A DNA stretch of 64,000 nucleotides from Pseudomonas chlororaphis subsp. aurantiaca (GTDB lineage: Bacteria; Pseudomonadota; Gammaproteobacteria; Pseudomonadales; Pseudomonadaceae). This document shows, piece by piece, positions 26,031 through 35,087 of this stretch. Within the stretch, counting starts at the first letter, position 1. Every line of letters begins with the position of its first letter. The stretch is taken from positions 4,960,001 to 5,024,000 of the forward strand of contig NZ_CP059162.1 of NCBI RefSeq assembly GCF_013466605.1, read 5' to 3'. The notes under the pieces were generated by a model. That model was not told the DNA's origin. It saw only the letters and a program-made list of their open reading frames with translations, and searched no databases. Made by a program: the position numbers and the translations under genes.

Positions 26031-26384
26031 CTAGCTTCCTCTATAGGTCGAATAGCTGTAGGGCGAGATCAGCAGTGGTACGTGGTAATGCTCCTGTTCG
26101 GCCGAGATGCCGAAACGCAGCACCACCACATCGAGAAACGCCGGCTCGGGCAGTTGTACGCCGCGAGCACGGTAGTAATCGCCGGCATGGAATTGCAGCT
26201 GGTATACCCCCGTGCGGTAGTCATCGCCTTGCAGCAACGGCGCATCGCAGCGGCCATCGCTGTTGGTCAGGGCACTGGCGACCAGTTCCAACTGCGCACC
26301 TTCGACCCGGTACAACTCGACCTTGATGGCGCTGCCTGGGCAGCCATGCGCGGCATCCAACACGTGTGTAGTCAAACGTCCCAT
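26031..26384 (-). CDS. hiuH: 5-hydroxyisourate hydrolase
   Basis: A 117-residue transthyretin-related protein that hydrolyses 5-hydroxyisourate to OHCU. The N-terminal motif LTTHVLDAAHGCPG, the central Arg/His residues and the C-terminal YRGS tetrapeptide are the diagnostic features of true hydrolases as opposed to transthyretin. The ATG at 26384 gives the family length; the open frame upstream is not homologous. It is divergent from puuE. Confidence 0.94.
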   Translation of the reverse strand: MGRLTTHVLDAAHGCPGSAIKVELYRVEGAQLELVASALTNSDGRCDAPLLQGDDYRTGVYQLQFHAGDYYRARGVQLPEPAFLDVVVLRFGISAEQEHYHVPLLISPYSYSTYRGS

Positions 26385-26516
26385 TGATTCTGCGTGTCTG
26401 TGCGCGCTCACACGTCCAGACCTCGCGCCTCCTGAAGTCAGTTGATAAGGAGACCGCACCGTTTCGGAGCACGAAAGGATGCGGCAAGGAATTTATTAAG
26501 ACACTTTTCAAAAAAA

Positions 26517-26526
26517 TTGTACACAA
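26517..26526. promoter_or_regulatory. Operator B of the putative purine regulon (TTGTACACAA)
   Basis: A one-base variant of TTGTATACAA, about 130 bases upstream of hiuH on its strand. Confidence 0.55.
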
Positions 26527-26711
26527 TAAAAATCACCCATTTCCGGGTACTTCGAGCAAGTCCCCGTATTCCCTTGATCAGCAGCCAGACCATGAGAGCA
26601 GAAGACTTTTCATCAATTAGCTGACCAACCAGGCAGGTTTCTTGCAGGACCCGGGCATGAGCACAATCGATGAAAAATGCAAAAAATCGGGCTTACAAAC
26701 CGAATTAAAAG

Positions 26712-26721
26712 TTGTATACAA
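26712..26721. promoter_or_regulatory. Operator C of the putative purine regulon (TTGTATACAA)
   Basis: A perfect 10-bp palindrome overlapping a plausible -10 (TACAAT at 26717-26722) of the puuE promoter, about 85 bases before its GTG. Confidence 0.68.
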
Positions 26722-26805
26722 TCAGCCCATCGCTGTGACGCCAGCCTGCCTTTCCCCCTCAGGCCCCGCCACGCCACCGTTATCACGATAAGAAGGAAGA
26801 CTGCA

Positions 26806-27732
26806 GTGAGCGCTGACTACCCACGCGACCTGATCGGTTACGGCTCCAACCCTCCTCACCCTCACTGGCCGGGCAATGCCCGCATCGCCCTGTCGTTCGT
26901 GCTCAATTACGAAGAAGGCGGCGAGCGCAATATCCTGCACGGCGACAAGGAGTCGGAAGCCTTCCTTTCGGAAATGGTCGCCGCCCAGCCCCTGCAGGGC
27001 GAACGCAACATGAGCATGGAATCGCTGTACGAGTATGGCAGCCGTGCCGGCGTCTGGCGGATCCTCAAGCTGTTCAAGGAATTCGACATTCCGCTGACCA
27101 TCTTCGCCGTGGCCATGGCCGCCCAGCGCCATCCGGACGTGATCCGCGCCATGGTCGAAGCCGGCCACGAGATCTGCAGCCACGGCTACCGCTGGATCGA
27201 CTACCAGTACATGGACGAAGCCCAGGAACGCGAGCACATGCTCGAGGCGATCCGCATCCTCACCGAAATCACCGGTGAACGCCCGCTGGGCTGGTACACC
27301 GGCCGCACCGGCCCGAACACCCGGCGCCTGGTGATGGAAGAAGGCGGCTTCCTCTATGACTGCGACACCTACGACGACGACCTGCCCTACTGGGAAACCA
27401 ACAACCCGACCGGCAAGGCGCACCTGGTGATCCCCTATACCCTGGACACCAACGACATGCGCTTCACCCAGGTCCAGGGCTTCAACAAGGGCGACGACTT
27501 CTACCAGTACCTCAAGGATGCCTTCGACGTGCTGTACGCCGAAGGCGCCGAGGCGCCGAAGATGCTGTCCATCGGCCTGCACTGCCGCCTGATCGGCCGC
27601 CCGGCGCGCCTGGCCGCCCTGAAGCGCTTTATCGAGTACGCCAAGGGTCACGATCAGGTCTGGTTCACCCGCCGCGTGGACATCGCCCGCCACTGGCAGC
27701 AAACCCACCCGTTCCCGGGGGCTGCGAAATGA
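26806..27732 (+). CDS. puuE: Allantoinase PuuE
   Basis: A 308-residue member of the polysaccharide-deacetylase-like allantoinase family, unrelated to the metal-dependent AllB type. It opens allantoin to allantoate. Typical segments are YPRDLIGYGSNPPHPHWPG at the N-terminus, SHGYRWIDYQ and GWYTGRTGPNTRR. The GTG at 26806 is preceded by an AGAAGGAAGA ribosome binding site. Its stop overlaps the uraD start (ATGA). Confidence 0.95.
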   Translation: MSADYPRDLIGYGSNPPHPHWPGNARIALSFVLNYEEGGERNILHGDKESEAFLSEMVAAQPLQGERNMSMESLYEYGSRAGVWRILKLFKEFDIPLTIFAVAMAAQRHPDVIRAMVEAGHEICSHGYRWIDYQYMDEAQEREHMLEAIRILTEITGERPLGWYTGRTGPNTRRLVMEEGGFLYDCDTYDDDLPYWETNNPTGKAHLVIPYTLDTNDMRFTQVQGFNKGDDFYQYLKDAFDVLYAEGAEAPKMLSIGLHCRLIGRPARLAALKRFIEYAKGHDQVWFTRRVDIARHWQQTHPFPGAAK

Positions 27733-28244
27733 GCACCTTCCAAACCCTGAAACCCTCGACCCTGAGCCGCGACGCCTTCGTCAAAGCCTTCGCCGATATC
27801 TACGAACATTCGCCATGGGTCGCCGAAAAGGCCTTCGACCTGGGCCAGGACGCGTCGATCGACCGAATCGACGTCCTGCACCAGCGCATGAGCGACATCC
27901 TGTTGAGCGCCGATCACCAGAGCCAGTTGGCCCTGATCAACGCTCACCCGGACCTGGCCGGCAAAGCCGCCGTCCAGGGTCAACTGACCGAAGCCAGCAC
28001 CCATGAACAGGCTGGCGCCGGTATTCACCAATGCACGGCCGAAGAGTTCCAGCGCTTCACCGAGCTGAACGAGGCCTACAAGGCCAAGTTCAAGTTTCCC
28101 TTCATCATGGCGGTAAAAGGCAGCAACCGGCATCAGATCCTCGCGGCGTTCGAAGCACGCATCCACAACTCGGTGGACACCGAATTCCGGTGCGCGCTGG
28201 CGGAGATCAACAAGATCGCGCTGTTCCGATTACTGACTCTCTAG
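27729..28244 (+). CDS. uraD: 2-oxo-4-hydroxy-4-carboxy-5-ureidoimidazoline (OHCU) decarboxylase
   Basis: A 171-residue helical enzyme that decarboxylates OHCU to S-allantoin. INAHPDLAGKA contains the catalytic His, and FIMAVKGSNRHQIL is the conserved substrate loop. It starts within the last codon of puuE, showing translational coupling. Confidence 0.95.
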   Translation: MSTFQTLKPSTLSRDAFVKAFADIYEHSPWVAEKAFDLGQDASIDRIDVLHQRMSDILLSADHQSQLALINAHPDLAGKAAVQGQLTEASTHEQAGAGIHQCTAEEFQRFTELNEAYKAKFKFPFIMAVKGSNRHQILAAFEARIHNSVDTEFRCALAEINKIALFRLLTL

Positions 28245-28343
28245 CAAGCAGCCCTTGTGAGAAACCCGAGCACGAATGAACGCCCAGCGTACCCAGGGGC
28301 CTGCAAGCATCCCAAGCCACTCAATTAAAGGCAGACAAGAAGA

Positions 28344-29345
28344 ATGAAAGCTTACGCCGTACCTTTCGAGAAGTTCGTCAACCTGGCCGACGCCCGCCTG
28401 GGCACCAAGATCATCTCGGTGACCGATGACTGGTTCGCTGACGCCAACCGTCTGTTCCAGCCGACCCCGGCCGTATGGAAGGAGGGCGTATTCGATGACA
28501 ACGGCAAGTGGATGGACGGCTGGGAGTCGCGCCGCAAGCGCTTCGAAGGCTACGACAGCGCCGTGATCCGCCTGGGCGTGCCCGGCCAGATCAAGGGCGT
28601 GGACATCGACACCTCATTCTTCACCGGCAACTTCCCGCCATCGGCCTCCCTGGAAGCCTGCTTCCTGACCGAAGGCGAGCCGAACGAAAACACCCAGTGG
28701 GTGGAAGTGCTGCCGGCCGTCGAGCTGCAAGGCAACAGCCACCACTACCACGAGATCAGCAACGACCAGGCGTTCAGCCATCTGCGCTTCAACATCTACC
28801 CGGATGGCGGCGTGGCCCGTCTGCGCGTGCATGGCATTCCGTACCGCGACTGGTCGGCGGTCGGCGACAACGAGCAGGTCGACCTGGCAGCCGCCCTCAA
28901 CGGTGGCCGTGCCCTCGCCTGCTCCGACGAACACTTCGGCCGCATGAGCAACATCCTCAACCCGGGCCGCGGCATCAACATGGGCGATGGCTGGGAAACC
29001 GCCCGCCGCCGCACGCCGGGCAATGACTGGGTGATCGTCGCGCTGGGCCATCCGGGCGAGATCGAGAAGATCATCGTCGACACCCTGCACTTCAAGGGCA
29101 ACTACCCGGACAGCTGCTCGATCCAGGGCGCCTTCGTCAAAGGTGGCACCGACAGCCAGATCGAAACCCAGTCGCTGTTCTGGCGCGAATTGCTGCCGAG
29201 CCAGAAGCTGGAAATGCACGCCGAACACACCTTCGCCGAGCAGATCAAGGCCCTGGGCCCGATCACCCATATCCGCCTGAACGTGTTCCCGGACGGTGGC
29301 GTCAGCCGCCTGCGGATCCTCGGCAAGGTCGCGAAGTCGAAGTAA
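28344..29345 (+). CDS. alc: Allantoicase
   Basis: A 333-residue protein made of two homologous allantoicase domains. Each carries the repeated pattern of a GWE(S/T)xRR motif (DGWESRRKR, then DGWETARRR) and a jelly-roll end ([16 protein letters not shown], then [15 protein letters not shown]). It cleaves allantoate to ureidoglycolate and urea. It lies about 100 bp downstream of uraD in the same direction. Confidence 0.96.
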   Translation: MKAYAVPFEKFVNLADARLGTKIISVTDDWFADANRLFQPTPAVWKEGVFDDNGKWMDGWESRRKRFEGYDSAVIRLGVPGQIKGVDIDTSFFTGNFPPSASLEACFLTEGEPNENTQWVEVLPAVELQGNSHHYHEISNDQAFSHLRFNIYPDGGVARLRVHGIPYRDWSAVGDNEQVDLAAALNGGRALACSDEHFGRMSNILNPGRGINMGDGWETARRRTPGNDWVIVALGHPGEIEKIIVDTLHFKGNYPDSCSIQGAFVKGGTDSQIETQSLFWRELLPSQKLEMHAEHTFAEQIKALGPITHIRLNVFPDGGVSRLRILGKVAKSK

Positions 29346-29352
29346 TGCTGCG

Positions 29353-29384
29353 CCCGCAGGAACGAGGCTGCTCGCTCCTGCGGG
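29353..29384. repeat. Hairpin between alc and allA
   Basis: cccgcagg and cctgcggg, with an inner CGAG/CTCG pair, form a 32-base hairpin eight bases after the alc stop. It resembles a truncated REP arm and could stabilise or separate the transcripts. Confidence 0.6.
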
Positions 29385-29432
29385 AAAGACGATTCACCGA
29401 CAACAACGAATTCACAGATTAAGAAGAACAGC

Positions 29433-29936
29433 ATGCGCACATTGATGATCGAACCGCTGACCAAAGAAGCCTTCGCCCCCTTCGGTGACGTGATCGAAAC
29501 CGACGGCAGCGATCACTTCATGATCAACAACGGTTCGACCATGCGCTTCCATCGTCTGGCTACCGTGGAAACCGCCACGCCGGACGACAAGGCGATCATC
29601 AGCATCTTCCGCGCCGACGCGCTGGACATGCCCTTGACCGTACGCATGCTGGAGCGCCATCCGCTGGGCAGCCAGGCTTTCATTCCGCTGCTCGGCAACC
29701 CCTTTCTGATCGTGGTCGCGCCACTTGGCGATGTACCTGTATCGGGCTTGGTCCGCGCCTTCGTCAGCAATGGCAGGCAGGGCATTAATTACCATCGCGG
29801 CGTCTGGCACCACCCGGTGCTGACGATCGAAAAGCGGGATGACTTCCTGGTGGTTGATCGCAGTGGCACAGGCAATAACTGCGATGAGCATTTCTTTGAA
29901 GAGGATGAGTGTTTGATCCTCGCCCCCCACCAATAA
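29433..29936 (+). CDS. allA: Ureidoglycolate lyase
   Basis: A 167-residue cupin-fold enzyme that splits ureidoglycolate to glyoxylate and urea. It starts MRTLMIEPLTKEAFAPFGDVIE and shows ERHPLGSQAFIPL and YHRGVWHHPVL, all characteristic of AllA. It completes the urate-to-glyoxylate route in this window. Confidence 0.95.
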   Translation: MRTLMIEPLTKEAFAPFGDVIETDGSDHFMINNGSTMRFHRLATVETATPDDKAIISIFRADALDMPLTVRMLERHPLGSQAFIPLLGNPFLIVVAPLGDVPVSGLVRAFVSNGRQGINYHRGVWHHPVLTIEKRDDFLVVDRSGTGNNCDEHFFEEDECLILAPHQ

Positions 29937-29987
29937 GAGAAGGTCTGATCACTCGACAACAAGGGTGACAGGCGAGAGGTAAAGACT

Positions 29988-31307
29988 GTGGAAGCACATC
30001 TGTTGGAATGGCTCAACCTGAGCGTGCGTTGGGTTCACATGATCACTGGCGTGGCCTGGATCGGCGCGTCGTTCTACTTCGTCTGGCTGGAAAACAACCT
30101 CAATCGCGTCAACCCCAAGGACGGCCTGTCGGGCGACCTCTGGGCAATCCACGGTGGCGGCATCTATCACCTGGAAAAATACAAGCTGGCCCCACCGTCC
30201 ATGCCGGAGAACCTGCACTGGTTCAAGTGGGAAGCCTACTTCACCTGGATGTCGGGGATCGCCCTGCTGTGCCTGGTGTTCTACTACAATCCGATGCTCT
30301 ACCTGGTAGCGCCCGGCAGCGGCCTGACCGGCCCTGAAGGCGTGGCCATCGGCATCGGCTCGCTGATCGCCGGCTGGTTCGTCTACGACTTCCTCTGCGA
30401 CTCGCCCCTGGGCAAGAAACCCGCCCTGCTCGGCTTCATCCTGTTCGTGCTGTTGATCGCCGCGGCCTATGGCTTCAGCAAGGTGTTCAGCGGTCGCGGC
30501 GCCTACCTGCACGTCGGCGCCATCATCGGCACCATCATGGTCGGCAACGTGTTCCGCATCATCATGCCGGCCCAGCGCGCGCTGGTGGCCGCCATCGCGG
30601 AAAACCGCACGCCGGACCCGACCCTGCCGGCCAAGGGCCTGCTGCGTTCGCGCCACAACAACTACTTCACCCTGCCCGTGCTGTTCATCATGATCAGCAA
30701 CCACTTCCCGAGCACCTACGGCAGCCAGTACAACTGGTTGATCCTGGCCGGGATCGCGGTGCTGGCAGTGCTGGTGCGTCACTACTTCAACACCCGCCAC
30801 GACAGCCACAAGTTCGCCTGGACCCTGCCGGTCGCGGCCCTGGGCATGATCTGCCTGGCCTACGTCACCGGCCCCGTGCAAATGGCCAAGGGGCCGGAAG
30901 TGGCCAAGGCGCCGGCGAAGATCGAGTACCAGCCGCTGCCGGAAACCGCCATCGGCGGCGGCGCCAAGCCTGAATCCGCCGCGGCTCCGGCAGCCCCGGC
31001 GGCTCCCGAAGTTGCTCCGACGCAAGCGTCCACGGCAACCCAGGGCCCGACCTTCGACAAGGTGCATAACGTGATCCAGGAACGTTGCACCGTCTGCCAC
31101 TCGGCCAAGCCCACCAGCCCGCTGTTCAGTGCCGCGCCGGCCGGCGTGATGTTCGACACCCCGGAGCAGATCAAGCTCCAGGCCCCACGGATCCAGGCCC
31201 AGGCCGTTGCCAGCCAGATCATGCCACTGGGCAACATCACCCAGATGACCCAGCAGGAACGTGACCTGATCGGCGCCTGGATCAACCAGGGGGCGCGCAC
31301 CAACTAG
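29988..31307 (+). CDS. puuD: Urate hydroxylase PuuD (membrane, cytochrome c fusion)
   Basis: A 439-residue protein. The N-terminal ~300 residues form about eight transmembrane helices with conserved His residues (RWVHMITGVAWIGASFYFVW), typical of PuuD. An Ala/Pro-rich linker follows at about residues 325-345, and then a cytochrome c domain with a single haem motif CTVCH at residues 367-371. It oxidises urate to 5-hydroxyisourate and passes electrons to the respiratory chain. The GTG at 29988 has GAGAGG upstream. Confidence 0.94.
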   Translation: MEAHLLEWLNLSVRWVHMITGVAWIGASFYFVWLENNLNRVNPKDGLSGDLWAIHGGGIYHLEKYKLAPPSMPENLHWFKWEAYFTWMSGIALLCLVFYYNPMLYLVAPGSGLTGPEGVAIGIGSLIAGWFVYDFLCDSPLGKKPALLGFILFVLLIAAAYGFSKVFSGRGAYLHVGAIIGTIMVGNVFRIIMPAQRALVAAIAENRTPDPTLPAKGLLRSRHNNYFTLPVLFIMISNHFPSTYGSQYNWLILAGIAVLAVLVRHYFNTRHDSHKFAWTLPVAALGMICLAYVTGPVQMAKGPEVAKAPAKIEYQPLPETAIGGGAKPESAAAPAAPAAPEVAPTQASTATQGPTFDKVHNVIQERCTVCHSAKPTSPLFSAAPAGVMFDTPEQIKLQAPRIQAQAVASQIMPLGNITQMTQQERDLIGAWINQGARTN

Positions 31308-31330
31308 TACTGCGGTGTCTTGACGACCGC

Positions 31331-31397
31331 TATCGCGGGCAAGCCTCGCTCCTACAGCATGTGTGTTGCTTCTGTAGGAGCGAAGCTTGCCCGCGAT
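31331..31397. repeat. REP-like inverted repeat, family A
   Basis: tatcgcgggcaagcctcgct with the complementary arm gtaggagcgaagcttgcccg ending ccgcgat at 31397. It lies between puuD and the urate permease gene. Confidence 0.87.
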
Positions 31398-31485
31398 CAA
31401 CCGCCACGCGGTTGGCCTGCTGCAAAAAGCTGTTCGCAACCACACAGCTTTCTAATCACAAGAATAAAAAAATCCGAGGTGTTGC

Positions 31486-32844
31486 ATGTCCGCGTTAAAC
31501 GAACCGCGCATCCCCGACGCACCCGCCATTGCGCGACTGCCCCTTTTGCAACTGATCCTGGTCGGGTTGCAGCATGTCCTGCTGATGTACGGAGGTGCCA
31601 TCGCGGTGCCGCTGATCATCGGACAGGCCGCGGGTCTGAACCGTGAAGAAATCGCCTTCCTGATCAATGCCGACCTGCTGGTCGCCGGCATCGCGACCAT
31701 CGTGCAATCCCTCGGCATCGGCCCCATGGGCATCCGCATGCCGGTGATGATGGGGGCCAGCTTTGCCGCGGTGGGCAGCATGGTAGCCATGGCCGGCATG
31801 CCCGGCATCGGCCTGCAGGGGATCTTTGGCGCGACCATCGCCGCCGGTTTCTTCGGCATGCTCATCGCGCCCTTCATGTCCAAGGTGGTGCGCTTCTTCC
31901 CGCCCCTGGTCACCGGCACCGTCATCACCTCCATCGGCCTGTCGCTGTTCCCGGTCGCGGTGAACTGGGCGGGCGGCGGCAGCCACAATGCCGAATTCGG
32001 TTCCCCCATCTACCTGGCCATCGCCGCGCTGGTACTGGGCACCATCCTGCTGGTGCACCGTTTCATGCGCGGTTTCTGGGTGAATATTTCCGTGTTGATC
32101 GGCATGGGCCTGGGCTACGTGCTCTGCGGCCTGATCGGCATGGTCGACCTCAGCGGCATGGCCCAGGCACCCTGGTTGCAGGTGGTCACTCCGCTGCATT
32201 TCGGCATGCCGCAGTTCCATCTGGCGCCGATCCTTTCGATGTGCCTGGTGGTGGTGATCATCTTTGTCGAATCCACCGGGATGTTCCTGGCACTGGGGAA
32301 AATCACCGGCCAGGAAGTCACCCCGCGCATGCTGCGTCGCGGCCTGCTGTGTGATGCCGGCGCCTCGTTTTTTGCCGGTTTCCTCAACACTTTCACCCAC
32401 TCCTCGTTCGCCCAGAACATCGGCCTGGTGCAGATGACCGGCGTGCGTTGCCGCTCGGTGACCATAGTCGCCGGCGGCCTGCTGATCGTGCTGAGCCTGC
32501 TGCCCAAGGCGGCTTTCCTGGTGGCCTCGATTCCACCGGCGGTATTGGGTGGCGCGGCCATCGCCATGTTCGGCATGGTGGCGGCGACCGGAATCAAGAT
32601 CCTCCAGGAAACCGACATCGCCGACCGCCGCAATCAACTGCTGGTGGCGGTGAGCATCGGCATGGGCCTGATTCCGGTGGTCCGCCCGGAGTTCTTCGCT
32701 CACCTGCCCCTATGGATGAGCCCCATCACCCACAGCGGAATCGCCATGGCGACCCTCAGTGCACTGGCCCTGAACCTGCTGTTCAACATCCTGGGCGGCA
32801 CCGAACGGGCCGCCAGCAACGCCCGACACGCCCACCAGCATTGA
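31486..32844 (+). CDS. NCS2 nucleobase:cation symporter, probable urate/xanthine permease
   Basis: A 452-residue membrane protein with about 14 helices. The NAT signature is visible as GQEVTPRMLRRGLLCDAGASF, and QNIGLVQMTGVRSR-like motif reads QNIGLVQMTGVRCR. The N-terminal segment LILVGLQHVLLMYGGAIAVPLII is typical of the xanthine/urate branch (UacT, XanP). With PuuD directly upstream, urate is the most likely substrate; xanthine cannot be excluded. Confidence 0.92.
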   Translation: MSALNEPRIPDAPAIARLPLLQLILVGLQHVLLMYGGAIAVPLIIGQAAGLNREEIAFLINADLLVAGIATIVQSLGIGPMGIRMPVMMGASFAAVGSMVAMAGMPGIGLQGIFGATIAAGFFGMLIAPFMSKVVRFFPPLVTGTVITSIGLSLFPVAVNWAGGGSHNAEFGSPIYLAIAALVLGTILLVHRFMRGFWVNISVLIGMGLGYVLCGLIGMVDLSGMAQAPWLQVVTPLHFGMPQFHLAPILSMCLVVVIIFVESTGMFLALGKITGQEVTPRMLRRGLLCDAGASFFAGFLNTFTHSSFAQNIGLVQMTGVRCRSVTIVAGGLLIVLSLLPKAAFLVASIPPAVLGGAAIAMFGMVAATGIKILQETDIADRRNQLLVAVSIGMGLIPVVRPEFFAHLPLWMSPITHSGIAMATLSALALNLLFNILGGTERAASNARHAHQH

Positions 32845-32989
32845 AGCCTGAACGAGGCGGCCTGGCGGTCGCCCCTGCTTGACCGTCGATACCCAAAATA
32901 CACGCACGACAGGCAGACCCGGCACCGCGCCCGGTCGCAGTCGGCGGCTGCCTGCGCCTTGACAATAAAAACAAACAGGGAGCAACACG

Positions 32990-33775
32990 ATGAGACATGC
33001 ACACGCACACCTGCTGCTCAGCGGCGCACTGCTGGCGACGACCCAGGCCATGGCCAGCGACCTGCTACTGTGGCAGACCAACAGCCTGACGTACCTGTAC
33101 GGCAAAAACTTCGCGATCAACCCGTCGATCCAGCAGACGGTGACCTTCGAGCACGCCGACCGATGGAAGTACGGCGACACCTTCCTGTTCGTCGACAAGA
33201 TTTTCTATAACGGCCAGGAAGACCGTAACAAAGGCCGTCACGCCTTTTACGGCGAGTTCAGCCCCAGGCTGTCGTTCGGCAAGATCCTCGACCGCTCATT
33301 GGCCTTCGGCCCGGTCAAGGATGTGTTGCTGGCCATGACCTACGAATATGGCGAAGGCGACAGCGAGGCCTACCTGATCGGCCCCGGTTTCGACCTCGCC
33401 GTCCCGGGCTTCAACTATTTCACCCTGAACTTCTACCGCCGCCAGACCGAAGGCCCGCGCCCCGGCGACGGTGTCTGGCAGATCACCCCCTCCTGGTCCT
33501 ACAGCATTGCGCTGGGTCGCTCGAACCTGTTGATCGACGGCTACCTGGACTGGGTGGTGGACAACGACCAGAACGACCGCGGCACCTACCACGCCAACCT
33601 GCATATCAACCCGCAGATCAAATACGACCTGGGCAAGGCCCTGCGCCTGGGCGAGAGGCAACTGTATGTCGGCCTCGAATACAGCTACTGGAAGGACAAG
33701 TACGGCATCCAGAACAGCCCGAACCTGGACACCAACCAGAACACCGCCAGCCTGCTGGTGAAGGTGCATTTCTAG
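32990..33775 (+). CDS. Tsx/OmpK-type outer-membrane channel, copy 1
   Basis: A 261-residue protein with a signal peptide ending ATTQAMA-SD. The mature part is an alternating aromatic beta-barrel ending LLVKVHF with the C-terminal Phe recognised for outer-membrane assembly. The family (nucleoside-specific channel Tsx/OmpK) moves nucleosides. Its location right after the urate permease suggests purine or nucleoside entry across the outer membrane. GGGAGC lies about ten bases before the ATG. Confidence 0.9.
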   Translation: MRHAHAHLLLSGALLATTQAMASDLLLWQTNSLTYLYGKNFAINPSIQQTVTFEHADRWKYGDTFLFVDKIFYNGQEDRNKGRHAFYGEFSPRLSFGKILDRSLAFGPVKDVLLAMTYEYGEGDSEAYLIGPGFDLAVPGFNYFTLNFYRRQTEGPRPGDGVWQITPSWSYSIALGRSNLLIDGYLDWVVDNDQNDRGTYHANLHINPQIKYDLGKALRLGERQLYVGLEYSYWKDKYGIQNSPNLDTNQNTASLLVKVHF

Positions 33776-34159
33776 GATGGCTGGCAAACGTGCTCCAAAG
33801 TTGTTTCAAGTGCGCTATTGCAGAGCACTTGAGCAAGGCCGTGGGAGTCAGTATTCTCCGCGGCCGCCTGAATCCGGTGAAAAAAAAAGCCCGGATTTAA
33901 AGCCTGACCAGAAAGCCAACTTATCCCGGCCTCTGGAAAGTACCAAGGCGTACCGATTTAGAACCGAATTCACTCTCGATCGACTGTATTGGTACAGCCG
34001 TAAGGGAGTTTTTGCGTTTTTTTTTCGCCTTGGCTCAGCTCTTGCTACCAGCAACAAAGCTGACCGATCGGATGATTTTTCAGCCACTGAAAGGTGCCAC
34101 ACCAGAGCACCGGCTTTTAAAGAAAAACGTGGAACCACTTACTTTTTGGGAGCAACCGA
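33776..34159. other. Region between the two Tsx-type genes
   Basis: About 380 bases that are AT-richer than the flanking genes. It contains a poor hairpin (aatccgg/ccggatt at about 33871-33898) and a TGTA-N4-TACA dyad near 33984. A 128-codon open frame spans almost the whole interval but has atypical composition and no family, so it is not called. Confidence 0.5.
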
Positions 34160-34945
34160 ATGAACCGCATCTGTAAAGGCCTGATGCTTGCCGGATCCTT
34201 GCTGGCTGGGGCCCAGGCCACCGCCGGCGACCTGCTGCAATGGCAGAACAACAGCCTGACCTACCTCTACGGCAAAGACTTCGCGATCAATCCAGAGATC
34301 CAACAGACCGTTACGTTCGAACATGCCGATGCCTGGAAGTACGGCGACAACTTCCTGTTTATCGACAAGATCTTCTACAACGGTAAAAAGGACGGCAACG
34401 TCGGCCCGAACACTTATTACGGCGAGTTCAGCCCGCGTCTTTCATTCGGCAAGATCTTTGACCGGAAGTTGGAGTTCGGTCCGATCAAGGATGTATTGCT
34501 GGCCATGACTTACGAGTTCGGCGAAGGCGATAACGAGTCCTACCTGATCGGTCCGGGTTTCGACCTGGCGATCCCCGGGTTCGATTACTTCCAGTTGAAC
34601 TTCTACAACCGCCAGACCGAAGGCAGCCGAGCCGGCGACAATGTCTGGCAGATCACCCCGGTCTGGTCCTACACCATTCCCATGGGCCGTTCTGACATCC
34701 TGATCGACGGCTTCATCGACTGGGTGGTGGACAACGACAAGAATTCCAAAGGCGAGTACCACGCCAACCTGCACATCAACCCGCAGATCAAGTACGACCT
34801 GGGCAAGGCGCTGAAACTGGGCGACAAACAGCTGTATGTCGGTATCGAATACGACTATTGGAAGAACAAGTACGGGGTCAAGGACACCCCCTACTTCGAC
34901 ACCGACCAGAACACCGCCAGCCTGCTGCTCAAGTACCACTTCTGA
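34160..34945 (+). CDS. Tsx/OmpK-type outer-membrane channel, copy 2
   Basis: A 261-residue paralogue of the preceding gene, the same length and aligning without gaps: NNSLTYLYGKDFAINPEIQQ against TNSLTYLYGKNFAINPSIQQ. It has a signal peptide (ends GAQATAG) and the terminal Phe (LLLKYHF). Codon use is somewhat less biased than in copy 1. It has its own long upstream region, so the two copies may be regulated separately. Confidence 0.9.
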   Translation: MNRICKGLMLAGSLLAGAQATAGDLLQWQNNSLTYLYGKDFAINPEIQQTVTFEHADAWKYGDNFLFIDKIFYNGKKDGNVGPNTYYGEFSPRLSFGKIFDRKLEFGPIKDVLLAMTYEFGEGDNESYLIGPGFDLAIPGFDYFQLNFYNRQTEGSRAGDNVWQITPVWSYTIPMGRSDILIDGFIDWVVDNDKNSKGEYHANLHINPQIKYDLGKALKLGDKQLYVGIEYDYWKNKYGVKDTPYFDTDQNTASLLLKYHF

Positions 34946-35087
34946 TGCTGTGAGCGCCGTTCCCGTGCTGGTCGCGGGAACGGATTACATCGAATAAATC
35001 GATAGCAACGCGCCGATATTCGCAACCATCGATCAGTTGAGCTGGCATAGCATGTCGCTCATTCCAACCTGATCAGGAGTTGCATCG

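Larger units (their letters stand above)
26385..26805. other. Divergent control region between hiuH and puuE
   Basis: About 420 bases, AT-rich in the centre (26480-26560). It carries two copies of the TTGTATACAA-type site, one closer to each gene. No additional gene is supported. Confidence 0.6.

Noticed and set aside
33982..33995. A fourth copy of the purine operator (ctgtattggtacag) before Tsx copy 2
   Set aside because: The half-sites are TGTA and TACA but separated by four bases instead of being contiguous, so it does not fit the same motif.
33777..34163. 128-codon + open frame between the two Tsx genes
   Set aside because: Composition is unlike neighbouring genes, it spans the expected terminator and promoter, overlaps the next gene start and matches no family.
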